The notes: a model not told the origin generated them from the letters alone. A stretch of DNA of 64,000 bases from Deltaproteobacteria bacterium (GCA_019310525.1 JAFDEE010000019.1:1-64000); one strand, 5' to 3'; positions 7,826 to 18,410 are shown, counted from the first letter of the stretch. Program-made: numbers and translations.

Positions 7826-10800
7826 ATGAACGGAGTCAGGATTTTTACTAGTAACCGGTTGGAAAACCTGGCGGAGCTTCTGGCTGAGGTATTGCGGGAA
7901 CCCTTGTCCTCGCCCTTTTCAGGAGAGATCGTCCTTGTCCAGAGCAAGGGTATGGAACGTTGGGTCTCCATGCAGTTGGCACGGTATCATGGGATCTGCG
8001 CCAATATTCGCTTCCCTTTCCCAAACGCCTTTGTTCGGGAAATGTTCAGAAGGGTGATCCCGGACCTCCCGGATCGCTCTCCCTTCGACCCGGATATCCT
8101 TAGCTGGCGGGTCATGAAATGCCTGCCGTCTCTGGCCGGCCGACCGGCTTTTCGCGGGCTTCGCAGGTACTTTGGAAAGGGGACCGAACCCCTCAGAATC
8201 TTCCAGCTTTCGGAGAGGATCGCGGACCTGTTTGATCAGTACCTGGTCTTTCGTCCCGACATGATAGAGCGGTGGGAACGGGGGCATGGCACCCACTGGC
8301 AGGCCGTGCTTTGGCGGGAACTGGTGAAGGGGAACGAGGGACGGCACAGGGCCGCTCTCGCCAAAGCGTTCCACGAGCGGCTCCGGGGGGGCGGGGACCG
8401 GACTTTCGAAGGACTCCCGGAAAGGGTCTCGGTTTTCGGGATCTCTTCCCTTCCTGAATTCCACATGCAGGTGCTGGCCTCCCTTTCAAGGACCATGGAG
8501 GTCAACCTATTTCTGATGAATCCATGCCGGGAGTACTGGGGGGACATCCTTTCCGACTGGGAAATGGAAAGGAGGAGGATGCGTATTCCCAAGGGGGTTG
8601 TTTCCGAGGCGGATCTTCACCTTGAAAAGGGAAACAGCCTGCTCGCCTCCCTGGGCACCGTGGGCCGCGAATTTTTTGACCTCCTCCAGGACCTTAACGG
8701 CGCGGAGAACACCGATTTCGTGGATCCCGGCCGGGAAAGCCTTCTTGCCTGTATCCAGTCCGACATCCTCAACCTCCGGGAGAGGGGAAGGGAAGGTGAA
8801 GAAAAAACCGTCCTTTCCCCGGAGGATCGTTCCCTTCGAATTCATTCCTGCCATGGTCCCATGAGGGAGATGGAAGTATTGCGGGACCAACTCCTGGACC
8901 TTTTCGAGAGGGATCCCGAACTATCCCCGGGAGATATCCTTGTAATGACCCCTGATATCGAGGCCTATGCCCCGTATATCCAGGCGGTCTTCGATGTGCC
9001 GAAGACAGATCCCACCTGGATTCCCTTCAGCATCTCGGATCGAAGCATGCGGTGCGAGAGCGGCATCATTGAGACCTTCATGTCCATCCTGGATCTCCGG
9101 GGCGGCCGATACGAAGCTTCCCGGGTTTTGGCGATCCTGGAGAACCCGGCCGTTCAGGGCAGGTTCGGTTTGACGGAAGAGGACCTCCGGCTCCTCCGGC
9201 GCTGGGTGAGGGATACGGGTATCCGCTGGGGAATCGACGAGGGGACGAGGGTGTCGCAGGGGCTTCCAGGGTTCCGGGACAATACCTGGGAGGCGGGACT
9301 GGAACGGCTCCTCCTCGGGTATGCCCTTCCGGGCGGCGAAGAGAAGATGTTCCACGGCATTCTACCGTACGACCTGGTGGAAGGGGAACAGGCAGGGGTG
9401 CTGGGGGCCCTTGTTGCCTTCTCAAGGGAACTCTTCGACCGTGTTCAAGACCTGGGACGGCCCAGGACTCCACGGGAGTGGTCAAGGACCTTGCTGGAAC
9501 TCCTGGATGTCTTTTTTATCGAAGGTGAAGGCTTTGATTCGGAACTCCAGGCCGTGCGGCGGATCCTCCGGGAATTTGGAGAATCGAGCTGCTTTGAGGG
9601 ATTTGAGTACGATGAGCCGGTGGATATCCCCCTCATCCGATGGAAGCTGGGCCATGTCTTCAAGAAACAGGGGTTCGGGAAGGGTTTTCTTGCTGGCGGT
9701 GTCACCTTTTGCGCCATGCTCCCCATGCGGAGCATTCCTTTTAAGGTGATATGCCTCGTGGGCATGAACGGAGATGCTTACCCCAGGCAACAGCGCCCCC
9801 TGGGGTTTGATCTCATGGCCAGGCATCCCCGCCGGGGAGATCGATCCCGCCGGGAGGACGACCGCTACCTCTTTCTGGAAGCCCTGCTTTCAGCCCGTAA
9901 AACCCTTTACATCAGCTATGTCGGCCAGGATATCCGTGACAATACCCCCCTTCCTCCATCCGTACTGGTCAACGAACTGCTGGAGTACGTGGAGCAAGGC
10001 TTTGAGGTCCCGGGCTCCTGTATCAGAGATCATCTCGTGATTCGGCACCGCCTTCAGGCCTTCAGCCCCGCCTATTTTGAGAAAGGTTCACGCCTGTTCA
10101 GTTATTCCCGGGAACATTGCATGGCCGCCAGGGCCCTTCTCACAACCCCCCTAAACCCTCCGGGATTTTTATCCGGGGAGTTGCCCGAGCCGGACAGTAC
10201 CTGGAAAACGGTGGAACTCGGCGATCTTTGTCGATTCTTCGCCAATCCCGCCGGATACCTGCTGGAAAAGCGGCTCGGTGTACGGCTGGAATATCGGAGC
10301 GTGACCCTGGAGGACAAGGAAATTTTTGAACTTCGGGGGCTTGATCGTTACCGGCTGGAACAGGACCTCTTGGAAAAAGGCCTGAAGGGGGAAAACCTCC
10401 TTGAGAGGCTTCCAAGGGTGAGGGCCGCGGGCCTTTTGCCCCATGGAAGCGTTGGTGAAACGGTTTTCAAGAGAACCGCGGGCGCGGTGGAGCGTTTCGT
10501 TCGGTGGATTCGTCCCTTCATGGGTGACGAACCGAGCCCCCCCCTGGATGTGGATCTGGTCCTGAACGGGTTTCGGATCACCGGTTCCATTCGGAACATC
10601 TACCCCCGAAGGCTTCTCCACTTTCGCCATGCCAGGCTTCGGGCAAAGGATTTTCTTGGGCTCTGGGTGAACCATGTGCTGCTTAACATCCTGGCCGGAG
10701 AAGACTGTCCCAAGACCAGCATGCTCGCGGGCGTCCGGACCGACAGAAAAGACGGGATCCATTGGGTGGCATGGGAATATGCGCCCCTGCGGAAGGGAGA

Positions 10801-11128
10801 GGCCGTTCTCACCCGTCTCCTGGAGATCTACTGGGAGGGGCTTCGCCGACCGATTCCATTTTTCCCCGAATCTTCCTTTCGGTACGGGGAAGAAATGTTG
10901 GATAAGAAAAACGACCGCATGAAGGCCCTGGAAGCAGCTTCCAAAAAATGGGAGGGGGGAGAGCGTCAGAGGGGTGAAAAAGAAGATGCAAGCTACCGGA
11001 TTTGCTTTAGGGGTGAGAGTCCTCTGGACGTGGAGTTTGAGAGACTGACCCGGGAAATCCTGGAACCTCTCTTTTCCCATAGAAGGAAGATGGAGATTTC
11101 CATTGCAGGCAAGGAAATGGGAATTTAA
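7826..11128 (+). CDS. recC: Exodeoxyribonuclease V gamma subunit RecC
   Basis: An 1100-residue RecC homologue, near the usual ~1120. It opens with the family signature MNGVRIFTSNRLENLAELLAEVLREPLSSPFSGEIVLVQSKGMERWVSMQLA and continues with the FPNAFV and SEADLHLEKGNSLLASLG regions typical of RecC. The ATG at 7826 is preferred over an in-frame ATG at 7775 because it yields the conserved N-terminus and has GGAG six bases upstream. RecC recognises Chi and splits the duplex within the RecBCD helicase-nuclease that resects double-strand breaks. The gene is followed by recB (17-bp gap) and recD (1-bp gap), so all three should be one transcript. Confidence 0.95.
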   Translation: MNGVRIFTSNRLENLAELLAEVLREPLSSPFSGEIVLVQSKGMERWVSMQLARYHGICANIRFPFPNAFVREMFRRVIPDLPDRSPFDPDILSWRVMKCLPSLAGRPAFRGLRRYFGKGTEPLRIFQLSERIADLFDQYLVFRPDMIERWERGHGTHWQAVLWRELVKGNEGRHRAALAKAFHERLRGGGDRTFEGLPERVSVFGISSLPEFHMQVLASLSRTMEVNLFLMNPCREYWGDILSDWEMERRRMRIPKGVVSEADLHLEKGNSLLASLGTVGREFFDLLQDLNGAENTDFVDPGRESLLACIQSDILNLRERGREGEEKTVLSPEDRSLRIHSCHGPMREMEVLRDQLLDLFERDPELSPGDILVMTPDIEAYAPYIQAVFDVPKTDPTWIPFSISDRSMRCESGIIETFMSILDLRGGRYEASRVLAILENPAVQGRFGLTEEDLRLLRRWVRDTGIRWGIDEGTRVSQGLPGFRDNTWEAGLERLLLGYALPGGEEKMFHGILPYDLVEGEQAGVLGALVAFSRELFDRVQDLGRPRTPREWSRTLLELLDVFFIEGEGFDSELQAVRRILREFGESSCFEGFEYDEPVDIPLIRWKLGHVFKKQGFGKGFLAGGVTFCAMLPMRSIPFKVICLVGMNGDAYPRQQRPLGFDLMARHPRRGDRSRREDDRYLFLEALLSARKTLYISYVGQDIRDNTPLPPSVLVNELLEYVEQGFEVPGSCIRDHLVIRHRLQAFSPAYFEKGSRLFSYSREHCMAARALLTTPLNPPGFLSGELPEPDSTWKTVELGDLCRFFANPAGYLLEKRLGVRLEYRSVTLEDKEIFELRGLDRYRLEQDLLEKGLKGENLLERLPRVRAAGLLPHGSVGETVFKRTAGAVERFVRWIRPFMGDEPSPPLDVDLVLNGFRITGSIRNIYPRRLLHFRHARLRAKDFLGLWVNHVLLNILAGEDCPKTSMLAGVRTDRKDGIHWVAWEYAPLRKGEAVLTRLLEIYWEGLRRPIPFFPESSFRYGEEMLDKKNDRMKALEAASKKWEGGERQRGEKEDASYRICFRGESPLDVEFERLTREILEPLFSHRRKMEISIAGKEMGI

Positions 11129-11145
11129 GAACGGAGACATCCCGC

Positions 11146-14100
11146 GTGAGAGATTTCAAGCCCTTTGATATTCTCCAGTGTCCTCTCGAGGGGACCCATC
11201 TGATCGAGGCGAGCGCCGGGACGGGAAAGACCTATACCATCGCGGGGCTCTTCCTGCGGCTTGTTCTTGAAAAAGGCCTTTCGGTCCAGCAGGTCCTGGT
11301 GGTGACCTTCACAGAGGCCGCAACGGCGGAGTTGAAGGAAAAGATAAGGAGTCGGCTTCGGGACGCCCTGTCGGCCTTGATCCAGGGGGGCGGGAGTGTG
11401 AGGGACGCTTTTATCAAGGCAATGGCCGACAAGTACCATGGACGGCCGGAGGCGCCGATCATGCTCAGGCAGGCCCTCAGGGATTTCGACAAGGCCGCCA
11501 TATTCACCATCCATGGATTTTGCAGGCGGATGCTTCAGGAAAACGCCTTTGAAAGCGGAACCCTTTTTGACACCGAACTTATAACCGACCAGGAAGATCT
11601 CAAGCGTGAAGTCGTTGAGGATTTCTGGCGAAGGCATTTCTATGGCGCATCTCCCCTTTTTGTATCCTATGCCCTTGGGAATGGTTTTTCCCCGGAAAAT
11701 CTCGCTTCCCTCATTTCCAACTGGGTTTCCCTGCCCTACGTGAGGATTATCCCCCGAATCGAGGTGCCGGACACGGCCCGGGAAGAAAAGGCCTTTAAGG
11801 CCGCCTTCACCAGGGCAAAAGAGATCTGGGGATCTTCCCGGGACGAGGTTTGGGAGATCCTTCTCCATGATCAAGGCCTCAACCGGGTGAAGTACGGCGG
11901 TAAAAGGGTCCGGGACCTGCTTGATCAAATGGACGCCTGGCTCTCCTTCGGCCCGGATCCCTTTATCTTCAAGGGTTTTGAAAAGTTCACAACGGAGGAG
12001 CTTGAGCGATCGGTCAAGAGGGGATATTCGCCGCCGAGACATCCCTTTTTCGATGCGGCCTCGCGATTGAGGATCGCCCGGCAGAGATTGGAGGACGGGT
12101 TCCAAAAGCGGCTGATCGCACTGAAGTCCGAGCTGTTTTCCTTCGTGAAAGAAGAACTGGAGAGAAGGAAGGCCCAGAGGAACGTCCAGTTCTTCGATGA
12201 CCTGCTGAGCAGCCTGTCAAGGGCTCTCCAGGGGGAAGCGGGAAACCGTTTCGCCCGCTTCCTGTCCCTCAAGTTCAAGACCGCCCTCATCGACGAATTC
12301 CAGGACACGGATCCCGTTCAGTACGATATCTTCAAGAAGATCTTCTCCTTTCCGGGAAATGGTCTTTTCCTCATCGGGGATCCCAAGCAGGCCATCTACG
12401 GGTTCAGGGGGGCGGATATCTTTACATACATGAAGGCGTCTCAGGAGGCAGCCTCACGATATACCCTGGAAAGAAACTGGCGGTCCGACCCGAAACTTGT
12501 AAAGGCCGTGAATACCCTCTTCGGAAGCTCGAAGCGGCCCTTTGTCTTTGAAACTATTCGTTTCCAGGAGATTTCCCCTGCCGAGCGGGAAGATCCCGAA
12601 CTCCTGAGCCTGGAAGGAGGCCGCCGACCACCTTTACAGGTCTGGTTCCTGAACCCGGTAACAGGGGAGGAAGCGAGGAAGCCCCTTTCCAAGGAGAAGG
12701 CCCGCGATTGGATCGCAAGGGCGGTCGCCGCCGAGATTTCAAGACTCCTCAGGCTGGGAAGGGAAGGGAAGGCCCTCATCGGCTCCCGTCCACTCGGAGA
12801 AAGGGACATCGCCGTCCTTGTCAGGCGGAACAGTGAAGCCCGGTTGGTAAAAGGTGCCTTGTCCCGACTGGGAATCCCGTCCGTGCTCTACGCCGGAGGC
12901 AACCTCTTTGAGACCCGGGAGGCCGAGGAGGTGGAGCGGGTGCTCACCGCCGTGGCGGATCCAAACAGTGAAGGACACCTGCGAGCCGCCCTCCTGACGG
13001 AAATTTTGGGCCTCAATGGGGATACCCTTGAAAGGATGGGGGAAGAAAACCTGGAAGAATGGATGGTAAGGTTCAGGGAATACCGCCTTGAGTGGAGTGA
13101 AAAAGGCTTCATGCGCATGTTCCGGCATCTTTTGATCCAGAACGGGGTGCTGGGACGTCTCATGGCTTATGAAGACGGGGAGCGCCGGATGACCAACCTG
13201 TTCCACCTCGCCGAAGTACTCCATCAGGCCGAAATGGAGAAGAAACTCCGGGCAAGCGGACTCCTGAAGTGGCTTAAGGAGCGGCGGGAAGGCGGCGGGT
13301 CGGACCGGGAAGAACACCCCTTACGTCTTGAAAGCGACGAAAACGCCGTCAAACTGGTGACCATCCACAAGAGCAAAGGACTCGAATACCCCGTGGTCTT
13401 CTGTCCCTTTCAATGGGATGGGAGCACGATAAAGAAAACCGCCGGGGCCTTGACCTTCCACGATCCCAGCCGACCTTTTGAATTTACATTGGATCTCGGT
13501 TCCGACCGGGCGGCCGACAACCGTGCTGCCGCTGAGAAGGAGGTCCTCGCCGAGAACCTGAGGCTCCTTTATGTGGCCGTCACCCGGGCCCGGTACCGGT
13601 GCTACCTTGTGTGGGGAGCCTTCAACGAGGCGGAGACCTCGGCCCCGGCCTATCTTTTCCATTTCAAGAAGAAAACGGATGAAGGGGACCCCGTTGGGGC
13701 GTTAAAGGCCGAGTTTCCCAAACTGGTGGGCGGACCCCTCCGAGAAGACCTTGAAACGCTTGAAAAAAAGTCAGACGGTAGTATCTGCCTTTTCGACGTA
13801 CCGGAAGATGTTCAGGGAGAACGTGTGAGCGAGGAGATGAGGACGGAACGGCCCCTGGAGTGCCGATCTTTTTCAGGAAGAATCGAACGCCGGTGGGGGC
13901 TTACCAGTTTTTCATCCATGGTCTCGGGCCGGGCATACGGGGAGGATTCCCAGGACCGGGATCCGGTAAAGGAAACGACTCCGGATAGAGAGGAGAAAAA
14001 GCGAGCAAAAGAAGGGGAAGAGAAAAAAGACATTTTCTCATTTCCTGCCGGAGCCCGATCTGGAACATTCTTCCATGATCTACTCGAACACCTTGACTAC

Positions 14101-14772
14101 TCCCGAACTTCGCCTGAAGGGATCCGTGCACTTGTTCTCGAAAAGCTGGCGGCTTACGGCTTTGATGCCGCGTGGGAGGAGACAGTGAGCTCGATGATCC
14201 GAAAGGTCCTATCTGTCTCCCTGGACGGAAAGGATTCCCGCTTCACCCTTTCCTCTGTCGGAAGAGAAGAGCGATTGAACGAACTCGAATTTTACTTTCC
14301 CTTGAAAACCGTTGATTCTCATAGGCTGCGGAATCTTTTAGAGGTGGGAGGTGCGGGGGAATTTCCGCCGAACTTCCCGGAGAACACGGGGAGGCTGGAG
14401 TTTTCTCCCGTCAAGGGATACATGAGGGGATTCATCGACCTTGTACTCAGACATGGAAGCCGCTTTTTCATCGTGGACTGGAAATCCAATCATCTCGGAG
14501 ACGAAATCGAGGATTACGGTCCCGAAGGCCTGTCCCGGGCCATGGAGGAGGGGATGTACACCCTCCAGTACCTGATATACACCCTTGCCCTGCACCAGTA
14601 CCTGGGTTTGAGGTTGCCCGGCTATGAGTATGAAAGGCACTTCGGCGGAATTTTCTACGTGTTCATCAGGGGGGTGGACCCCGAAAAAGGAGCGGAGTTC
14701 GGGGTATTCCGGGCCCGCCCTTCCCACTCCCTGGTAGAGGAGCTGCGCCGCGGCCTGATCGAAGAGGAATAA
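11146..14772 (+). CDS. recB: Exodeoxyribonuclease V beta subunit RecB
   Basis: A 1208-residue UvrD-type 3'-5' helicase with a C-terminal nuclease. Walker A is EASAGTGKTYT near residues 20-30. Walker B is ALIDEFQDTDP near 380, GDPKQAIYGFRGADIF follows, and the later helicase motifs include VKLVTIHKSKGLEYPVVF and LLYVAVTRAR near 810. The nuclease active site is seen as FIVDWKSNHLG near 1110, with a preceding acidic residue in GFIDLVLRHG. GTG is the start (ACGGAG lies upstream). RecB supplies one motor and the only nuclease of RecBCD. It sits between recC and recD with almost no spacing. Confidence 0.96.
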   Translation: MRDFKPFDILQCPLEGTHLIEASAGTGKTYTIAGLFLRLVLEKGLSVQQVLVVTFTEAATAELKEKIRSRLRDALSALIQGGGSVRDAFIKAMADKYHGRPEAPIMLRQALRDFDKAAIFTIHGFCRRMLQENAFESGTLFDTELITDQEDLKREVVEDFWRRHFYGASPLFVSYALGNGFSPENLASLISNWVSLPYVRIIPRIEVPDTAREEKAFKAAFTRAKEIWGSSRDEVWEILLHDQGLNRVKYGGKRVRDLLDQMDAWLSFGPDPFIFKGFEKFTTEELERSVKRGYSPPRHPFFDAASRLRIARQRLEDGFQKRLIALKSELFSFVKEELERRKAQRNVQFFDDLLSSLSRALQGEAGNRFARFLSLKFKTALIDEFQDTDPVQYDIFKKIFSFPGNGLFLIGDPKQAIYGFRGADIFTYMKASQEAASRYTLERNWRSDPKLVKAVNTLFGSSKRPFVFETIRFQEISPAEREDPELLSLEGGRRPPLQVWFLNPVTGEEARKPLSKEKARDWIARAVAAEISRLLRLGREGKALIGSRPLGERDIAVLVRRNSEARLVKGALSRLGIPSVLYAGGNLFETREAEEVERVLTAVADPNSEGHLRAALLTEILGLNGDTLERMGEENLEEWMVRFREYRLEWSEKGFMRMFRHLLIQNGVLGRLMAYEDGERRMTNLFHLAEVLHQAEMEKKLRASGLLKWLKERREGGGSDREEHPLRLESDENAVKLVTIHKSKGLEYPVVFCPFQWDGSTIKKTAGALTFHDPSRPFEFTLDLGSDRAADNRAAAEKEVLAENLRLLYVAVTRARYRCYLVWGAFNEAETSAPAYLFHFKKKTDEGDPVGALKAEFPKLVGGPLREDLETLEKKSDGSICLFDVPEDVQGERVSEEMRTERPLECRSFSGRIERRWGLTSFSSMVSGRAYGEDSQDRDPVKETTPDREEKKRAKEGEEKKDIFSFPAGARSGTFFHDLLEHLDYSRTSPEGIRALVLEKLAAYGFDAAWEETVSSMIRKVLSVSLDGKDSRFTLSSVGREERLNELEFYFPLKTVDSHRLRNLLEVGGAGEFPPNFPENTGRLEFSPVKGYMRGFIDLVLRHGSRFFIVDWKSNHLGDEIEDYGPEGLSRAMEEGMYTLQYLIYTLALHQYLGLRLPGYEYERHFGGIFYVFIRGVDPEKGAEFGVFRARPSHSLVEELRRGLIEEE

Positions 14773-14773
14773 C

Positions 14774-16645
14774 TTGAAACCCCTTGAAACCATAAACGAC
14801 CTGAAACCCACTCAATGGATCGAGGAGGGAATTATCTCCCATCTCGATCTGCAGTTTGCTTCCCTCATGGAACGGCTCTCAGGCGGCAAAGATCCTTGCC
14901 TTTTTCTGGCCGCCGCCCTTGCGAGCCGGGCGAGGGATCGAGGTGATGTCTGCCTGGACCTGGAAAGGGAGGCCGGAACAATACTCGGGGGCGGGGAGGG
15001 GGTTCAACCTGCCTTGCAGTGCCCGGACCATGAGACCTGGATGAAAAGGCTACTGGCATCTCCCGTTGTGGGGAGGCCGGGAGAGTTTAAGCCCCTGATC
15101 CTCGATGAGTGCTCCAGGCTATACCTTTACCGGTACTGGGAATACGAGGCAAAACTTGCCTCGTGGATCCGGGAGCGGGCACGGGAACCGGGCGGGACGT
15201 TCGATCCTGTTTCCCTGAAGGGTGTCCTCGACCGTCTCTTCCCGACAGAGAATCCCGGGGAGATCGATTGGCAGAAGATATCCGCCTTCGTGGCTTCAAG
15301 GAAGAAGTTCTGTGTCATCTCCGGTGGACCCGGTACGGGAAAAACCTCCACTGTTTCAAGGATCATCGGCCTTCTCCTCGAACTAAACGGCGCAAAAGAG
15401 TTGCGGATCGCACTGGCGGCCCCGACGGGTAAGGGCGCATCGCGCCTTGAGGAGGCCATTCGGAAAAGCAAGACACTACTTGATATTCCAGCCCCCATAA
15501 GGAAATCCATACCCGAGGAGGCCTCCACCATCCACAGGCTCCTTGGGAGTCGCCGCGATTCGCCCTATTTCAAACATAATGCAGAAAACCCCCTGCCCCA
15601 GGATATCGTTGTGGTGGACGAGGCCTCCATGGTGGACCTGGCCCTCATGTCCAAGCTCGTTCAGGCCCTCTCGCCCGAGGCACGCCTGATCCTTTTGGGA
15701 GACAAGGATCAACTCGCATCAGTGGAGGCAGGCGCGGTCCTTGGGGACATCTGCAATGCGGGAAGGGAGCACCGGTTCAGCATCGGCTTTGCACGTGAGC
15801 TGGAAAAGATCGCGGGATGCAGTGTCGGCGGGATACATGGTGGAGCGCCTCCAGAGGGCGGTATATCGGATTGCATCGTGGAACTCAGGAAGAGTTATCG
15901 TTTCGGTTCCGCCAGCGGCATCCAGGCATTGAGCAGAGCTGTGAAGGAAGGGGATGCCGAAGGAGCGGTTCGACTCCTGGAAGAGGGAAGTTTCGAGGAC
16001 TTGATTTGGAAAGACACCTCAGGCTATTCGAACCTGCCGGCCGCCATTACACCGCTTGTCCTTGAAGGGTTCAAGGACTGCTTTACCAAACGAGATCCTG
16101 ATGTGCTTTTCAATGCTTTCGAGAAATTCAGGATCCTGTGCGCCCTGAGGGAAGGTCCATTCGGTGTGAAAATGATCAACGCGGCCGTGGAGCGCACCCT
16201 TAAGAGGGCGGGTTTCATCCAGCAAGGCAGTAGTGAATGGTACCCCGGACGGCCGATTCTCGTTACACGAAACGATTACGCCCTGGGCCTTTATAACGGG
16301 GATACGGGTGTTGTGCTCCCCGACCCGGAAAAAGGCAATCGTTTAAGGGTCTTTTTCCAGGAATCAGGAGGACGATTACGAGCTATTCATCCCTCCAGAT
16401 TGCCCCAGCATGAAACGGTTTACGCCATGACCGTCCACAAGAGCCAGGGATCCGAGTTTGATCATGTACTGTTCCTGCTTCCTAGCCATGACTCCCCGAT
16501 CCTGACCAAGGAGTTGATCTACACCGCGATCACCAGGGCCAGAAAGAGAGTAGACGTTTGGGCCCCCAGAGAGATTTTCTCATCCGCCGTTTCAAGGCAG
16601 ATCGCGAGGACTTCCGGCCTCCGGGACACCCTCTGGGGAGAGTGA
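14774..16645 (+). CDS. recD: Exodeoxyribonuclease V alpha subunit RecD
   Basis: A 623-residue 5'-3' helicase. Walker A is SGGPGTGKTSTVSRI near 184, the DEAD-like motif is VVVDEASMVDLALM near 282, LGDKDQLASVEAGAVLGDI follows, and the C-terminal UvrD-like motif YAMTVHKSQGSEFDHVLF is near 553. The TTG start follows the recB stop by one base, with GAGG just upstream, so it is translationally coupled. This completes recCBD. No addA/addB genes are seen, consistent with a RecBCD-type repair system. The end of the operon lacks an obvious strong terminator. Confidence 0.95.
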   Translation: MKPLETINDLKPTQWIEEGIISHLDLQFASLMERLSGGKDPCLFLAAALASRARDRGDVCLDLEREAGTILGGGEGVQPALQCPDHETWMKRLLASPVVGRPGEFKPLILDECSRLYLYRYWEYEAKLASWIRERAREPGGTFDPVSLKGVLDRLFPTENPGEIDWQKISAFVASRKKFCVISGGPGTGKTSTVSRIIGLLLELNGAKELRIALAAPTGKGASRLEEAIRKSKTLLDIPAPIRKSIPEEASTIHRLLGSRRDSPYFKHNAENPLPQDIVVVDEASMVDLALMSKLVQALSPEARLILLGDKDQLASVEAGAVLGDICNAGREHRFSIGFARELEKIAGCSVGGIHGGAPPEGGISDCIVELRKSYRFGSASGIQALSRAVKEGDAEGAVRLLEEGSFEDLIWKDTSGYSNLPAAITPLVLEGFKDCFTKRDPDVLFNAFEKFRILCALREGPFGVKMINAAVERTLKRAGFIQQGSSEWYPGRPILVTRNDYALGLYNGDTGVVLPDPEKGNRLRVFFQESGGRLRAIHPSRLPQHETVYAMTVHKSQGSEFDHVLFLLPSHDSPILTKELIYTAITRARKRVDVWAPREIFSSAVSRQIARTSGLRDTLWGE

Positions 16646-16704
16646 ATATGCCCTTGAAAGCATAGGTTTTTCTTATTCCCCGAATGGAACAATAAACGCA
16701 AGTC

Positions 16705-17667
16705 ATGGAAGAACAACTCAGTCTGTTTGGTGATGAAAATACCCTTTTTAACGTTGCTGTCGGGCAACTTCTGGAAATGAATTTTGACGGGTGTTTAAAG
16801 ACCCTGGATCATTATAGGAGGATGTTTCCATGGGGCAGAAATGTTAACCGCGAAATGGAGTTGGCCGGGTTCTGGAAAGAGCGGATAAGGGATGTCGATT
16901 GGTCAATGATTGACCTACCCGGGGCAGGACGGCTTTATAAGGTCTGGACTGAATTCGAAGAGACATTTGATTATCCATGGAGACCCAAATCCCTGGAAGA
17001 ACAATTCCAGGTGAAATTTTTCAGCAAGGTAATAAATGGGCTGGGTGTGACCAGGCCGGATAAGGCACGTAAGCTTCCGAATGAAGTGCCGATTGGTTTG
17101 CTCTACCTGATCGCAGGGCGAGTGGATGAAGCCATACAATCATTACAAAGTCTGATCGCAACCGAGCCCGGAAACGCAACGGCATACGGATACCTGGGCG
17201 ATGCTTATGTCCTGAGAAGGGATCTTCGAACAGCCAGGATCTGCTACCGGGAGGCCTTTGTAATTGCGGCGGACCGGGTTGATCTGAAAAGGATACAAGA
17301 CAGGGAACTTAGGGAAAAACTGAATGAGGTGCTTGAGGATGAGAATGCAATCGATAATCCTCTTGGGTGGTTTCCGGTGACAGCCCAACTGGACGGGTTT
17401 TTTGAGCAGCGAATATTAAGGGATCTTGAAGAATTGAAGCAATGGCTTCAACAATATTTCATGCTTGCTAAAAATTATCATAAGAATGGAGACCGAGGTC
17501 TTGTGCCGCGGCTGTTTTACCATGCCATGGTGTTGTCTGACAACGCCTCTATAATGAGGTTTATCAAGAAGGTCGAACTGCCAGAACTCAGGCGGAACAT
17601 GAAAGAGTGGAATCCGAAACTTTTCAAGAAGTACATGTCCTGGCTTGAGAATAAACATAGCCGCTGA
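16705..17667 (+). CDS. TPR-containing protein of unknown function
   Basis: A 320-residue soluble protein. The middle (IGLLYLIAGRVDEAIQSLQSLIATEPGNATAYGYLGDAYVLRRDLRTARICYREAF) contains two clear tetratricopeptide repeats. The flanking parts are rich in Trp, Phe and charged residues and have no family I recognise. It has no signal peptide. The start is an ATG without a strong ribosome binding site. It lies 59 bp after recD on the same strand, but a link with DNA repair is not shown by the sequence. Confidence 0.7.
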   Translation: MEEQLSLFGDENTLFNVAVGQLLEMNFDGCLKTLDHYRRMFPWGRNVNREMELAGFWKERIRDVDWSMIDLPGAGRLYKVWTEFEETFDYPWRPKSLEEQFQVKFFSKVINGLGVTRPDKARKLPNEVPIGLLYLIAGRVDEAIQSLQSLIATEPGNATAYGYLGDAYVLRRDLRTARICYREAFVIAADRVDLKRIQDRELREKLNEVLEDENAIDNPLGWFPVTAQLDGFFEQRILRDLEELKQWLQQYFMLAKNYHKNGDRGLVPRLFYHAMVLSDNASIMRFIKKVELPELRRNMKEWNPKLFKKYMSWLENKHSR

Positions 17668-17777
17668 ACCTTGCAAACCTTGAGTTTGCAAGAGGTTAAA
17701 TGCATCTAACATCAAGAAGGTTGCTCGTCAGGATGCCCAAAGGGGAGGGATAAAATAATGAAAAATTTGTATTTATC

Positions 17778-18164
17778 GTGTGGACTGAGAAAAACAATTT
17801 AGGGGTCCCTATTATCGATGAACAACACAGGGGTATCGTTTCTACCATCAATTCGTTCCATTGCTTTATTCAAGAAGGTCACGGGGAAGAGGCACTGAAA
17901 CCTACCTTGATTATTCTGGAACAATACACAAGCATTCATTTTAGAACTGAAGAAGCATTAATGAAAGAAGCGGGTTACCCGGACTTGGAAGACCACATCT
18001 TGTTGCATCACGGACTAATGAAAAGGACAAAAGAAATTGTACGGGGGGCAGCTTCTTACAAGGAACCGGAAATTACGTTGAAATTCTTGAAAGAATGGTG
18101 GCTGGGGCACATTAACATGGAAGACAGAAAATATGCTCCATATGTAAAGGCAATATCAAGTTGA
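17778..18164 (+). CDS. Bacteriohemerythrin, start region probably frameshifted
   Basis: A 128-residue hemerythrin-like O2-binding di-iron protein. The iron ligands are present in order: H in IIDEQHRGIV, HFRTEEALM, HILLHHGLM (two His) and HINMEDRKY. The open frame begins at GTG 17778, but the strong ribosome binding site (AGGGGAGGGA, 17741-17750) faces an ATG at 17758 in another frame. Reading back in the hemerythrin frame gives KFVFIV before VWTE, as in normal family members. One extra A in the A-run after the ATG (17761-17765) would give MKKFVFIVWTE. So either this copy has a 1-base deletion or the sequence has an error there. Likely roles are oxygen sensing or scavenging. Confidence 0.8.
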   Translation: MWTEKNNLGVPIIDEQHRGIVSTINSFHCFIQEGHGEEALKPTLIILEQYTSIHFRTEEALMKEAGYPDLEDHILLHHGLMKRTKEIVRGAASYKEPEITLKFLKEWWLGHINMEDRKYAPYVKAISS

Positions 18165-18410
18165 TGAATAGGCTATCTCATGACAGCGATCAAAATTGAT
18201 TAGCATGAGGAAGCCTTATTACCACAGTCCTGTCCCTCAATCCATCCATCTCACCCCAATGAGACTCCCGCCTAGTCCATCCAACATATCCTTTTATCCC
18301 GGCCGGCACCGGCAGTGAATGGAAGGTTGACAAGGGCGGATTTTCAAGTTCATATAGGTCACCTTGATTAGAACGATCATCTGTATTCAGGCTGTTTCAA
18401 GGAGGAAACC

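Noticed and set aside
10169-11140. 323-codon minus-strand open frame
   Set aside because: It is a shadow of recC with no recognisable domain.
18165-18410. TPP riboswitch before thiE
   Set aside because: The conserved CTGAGA and ACCTGA-type core was not found in the leader.
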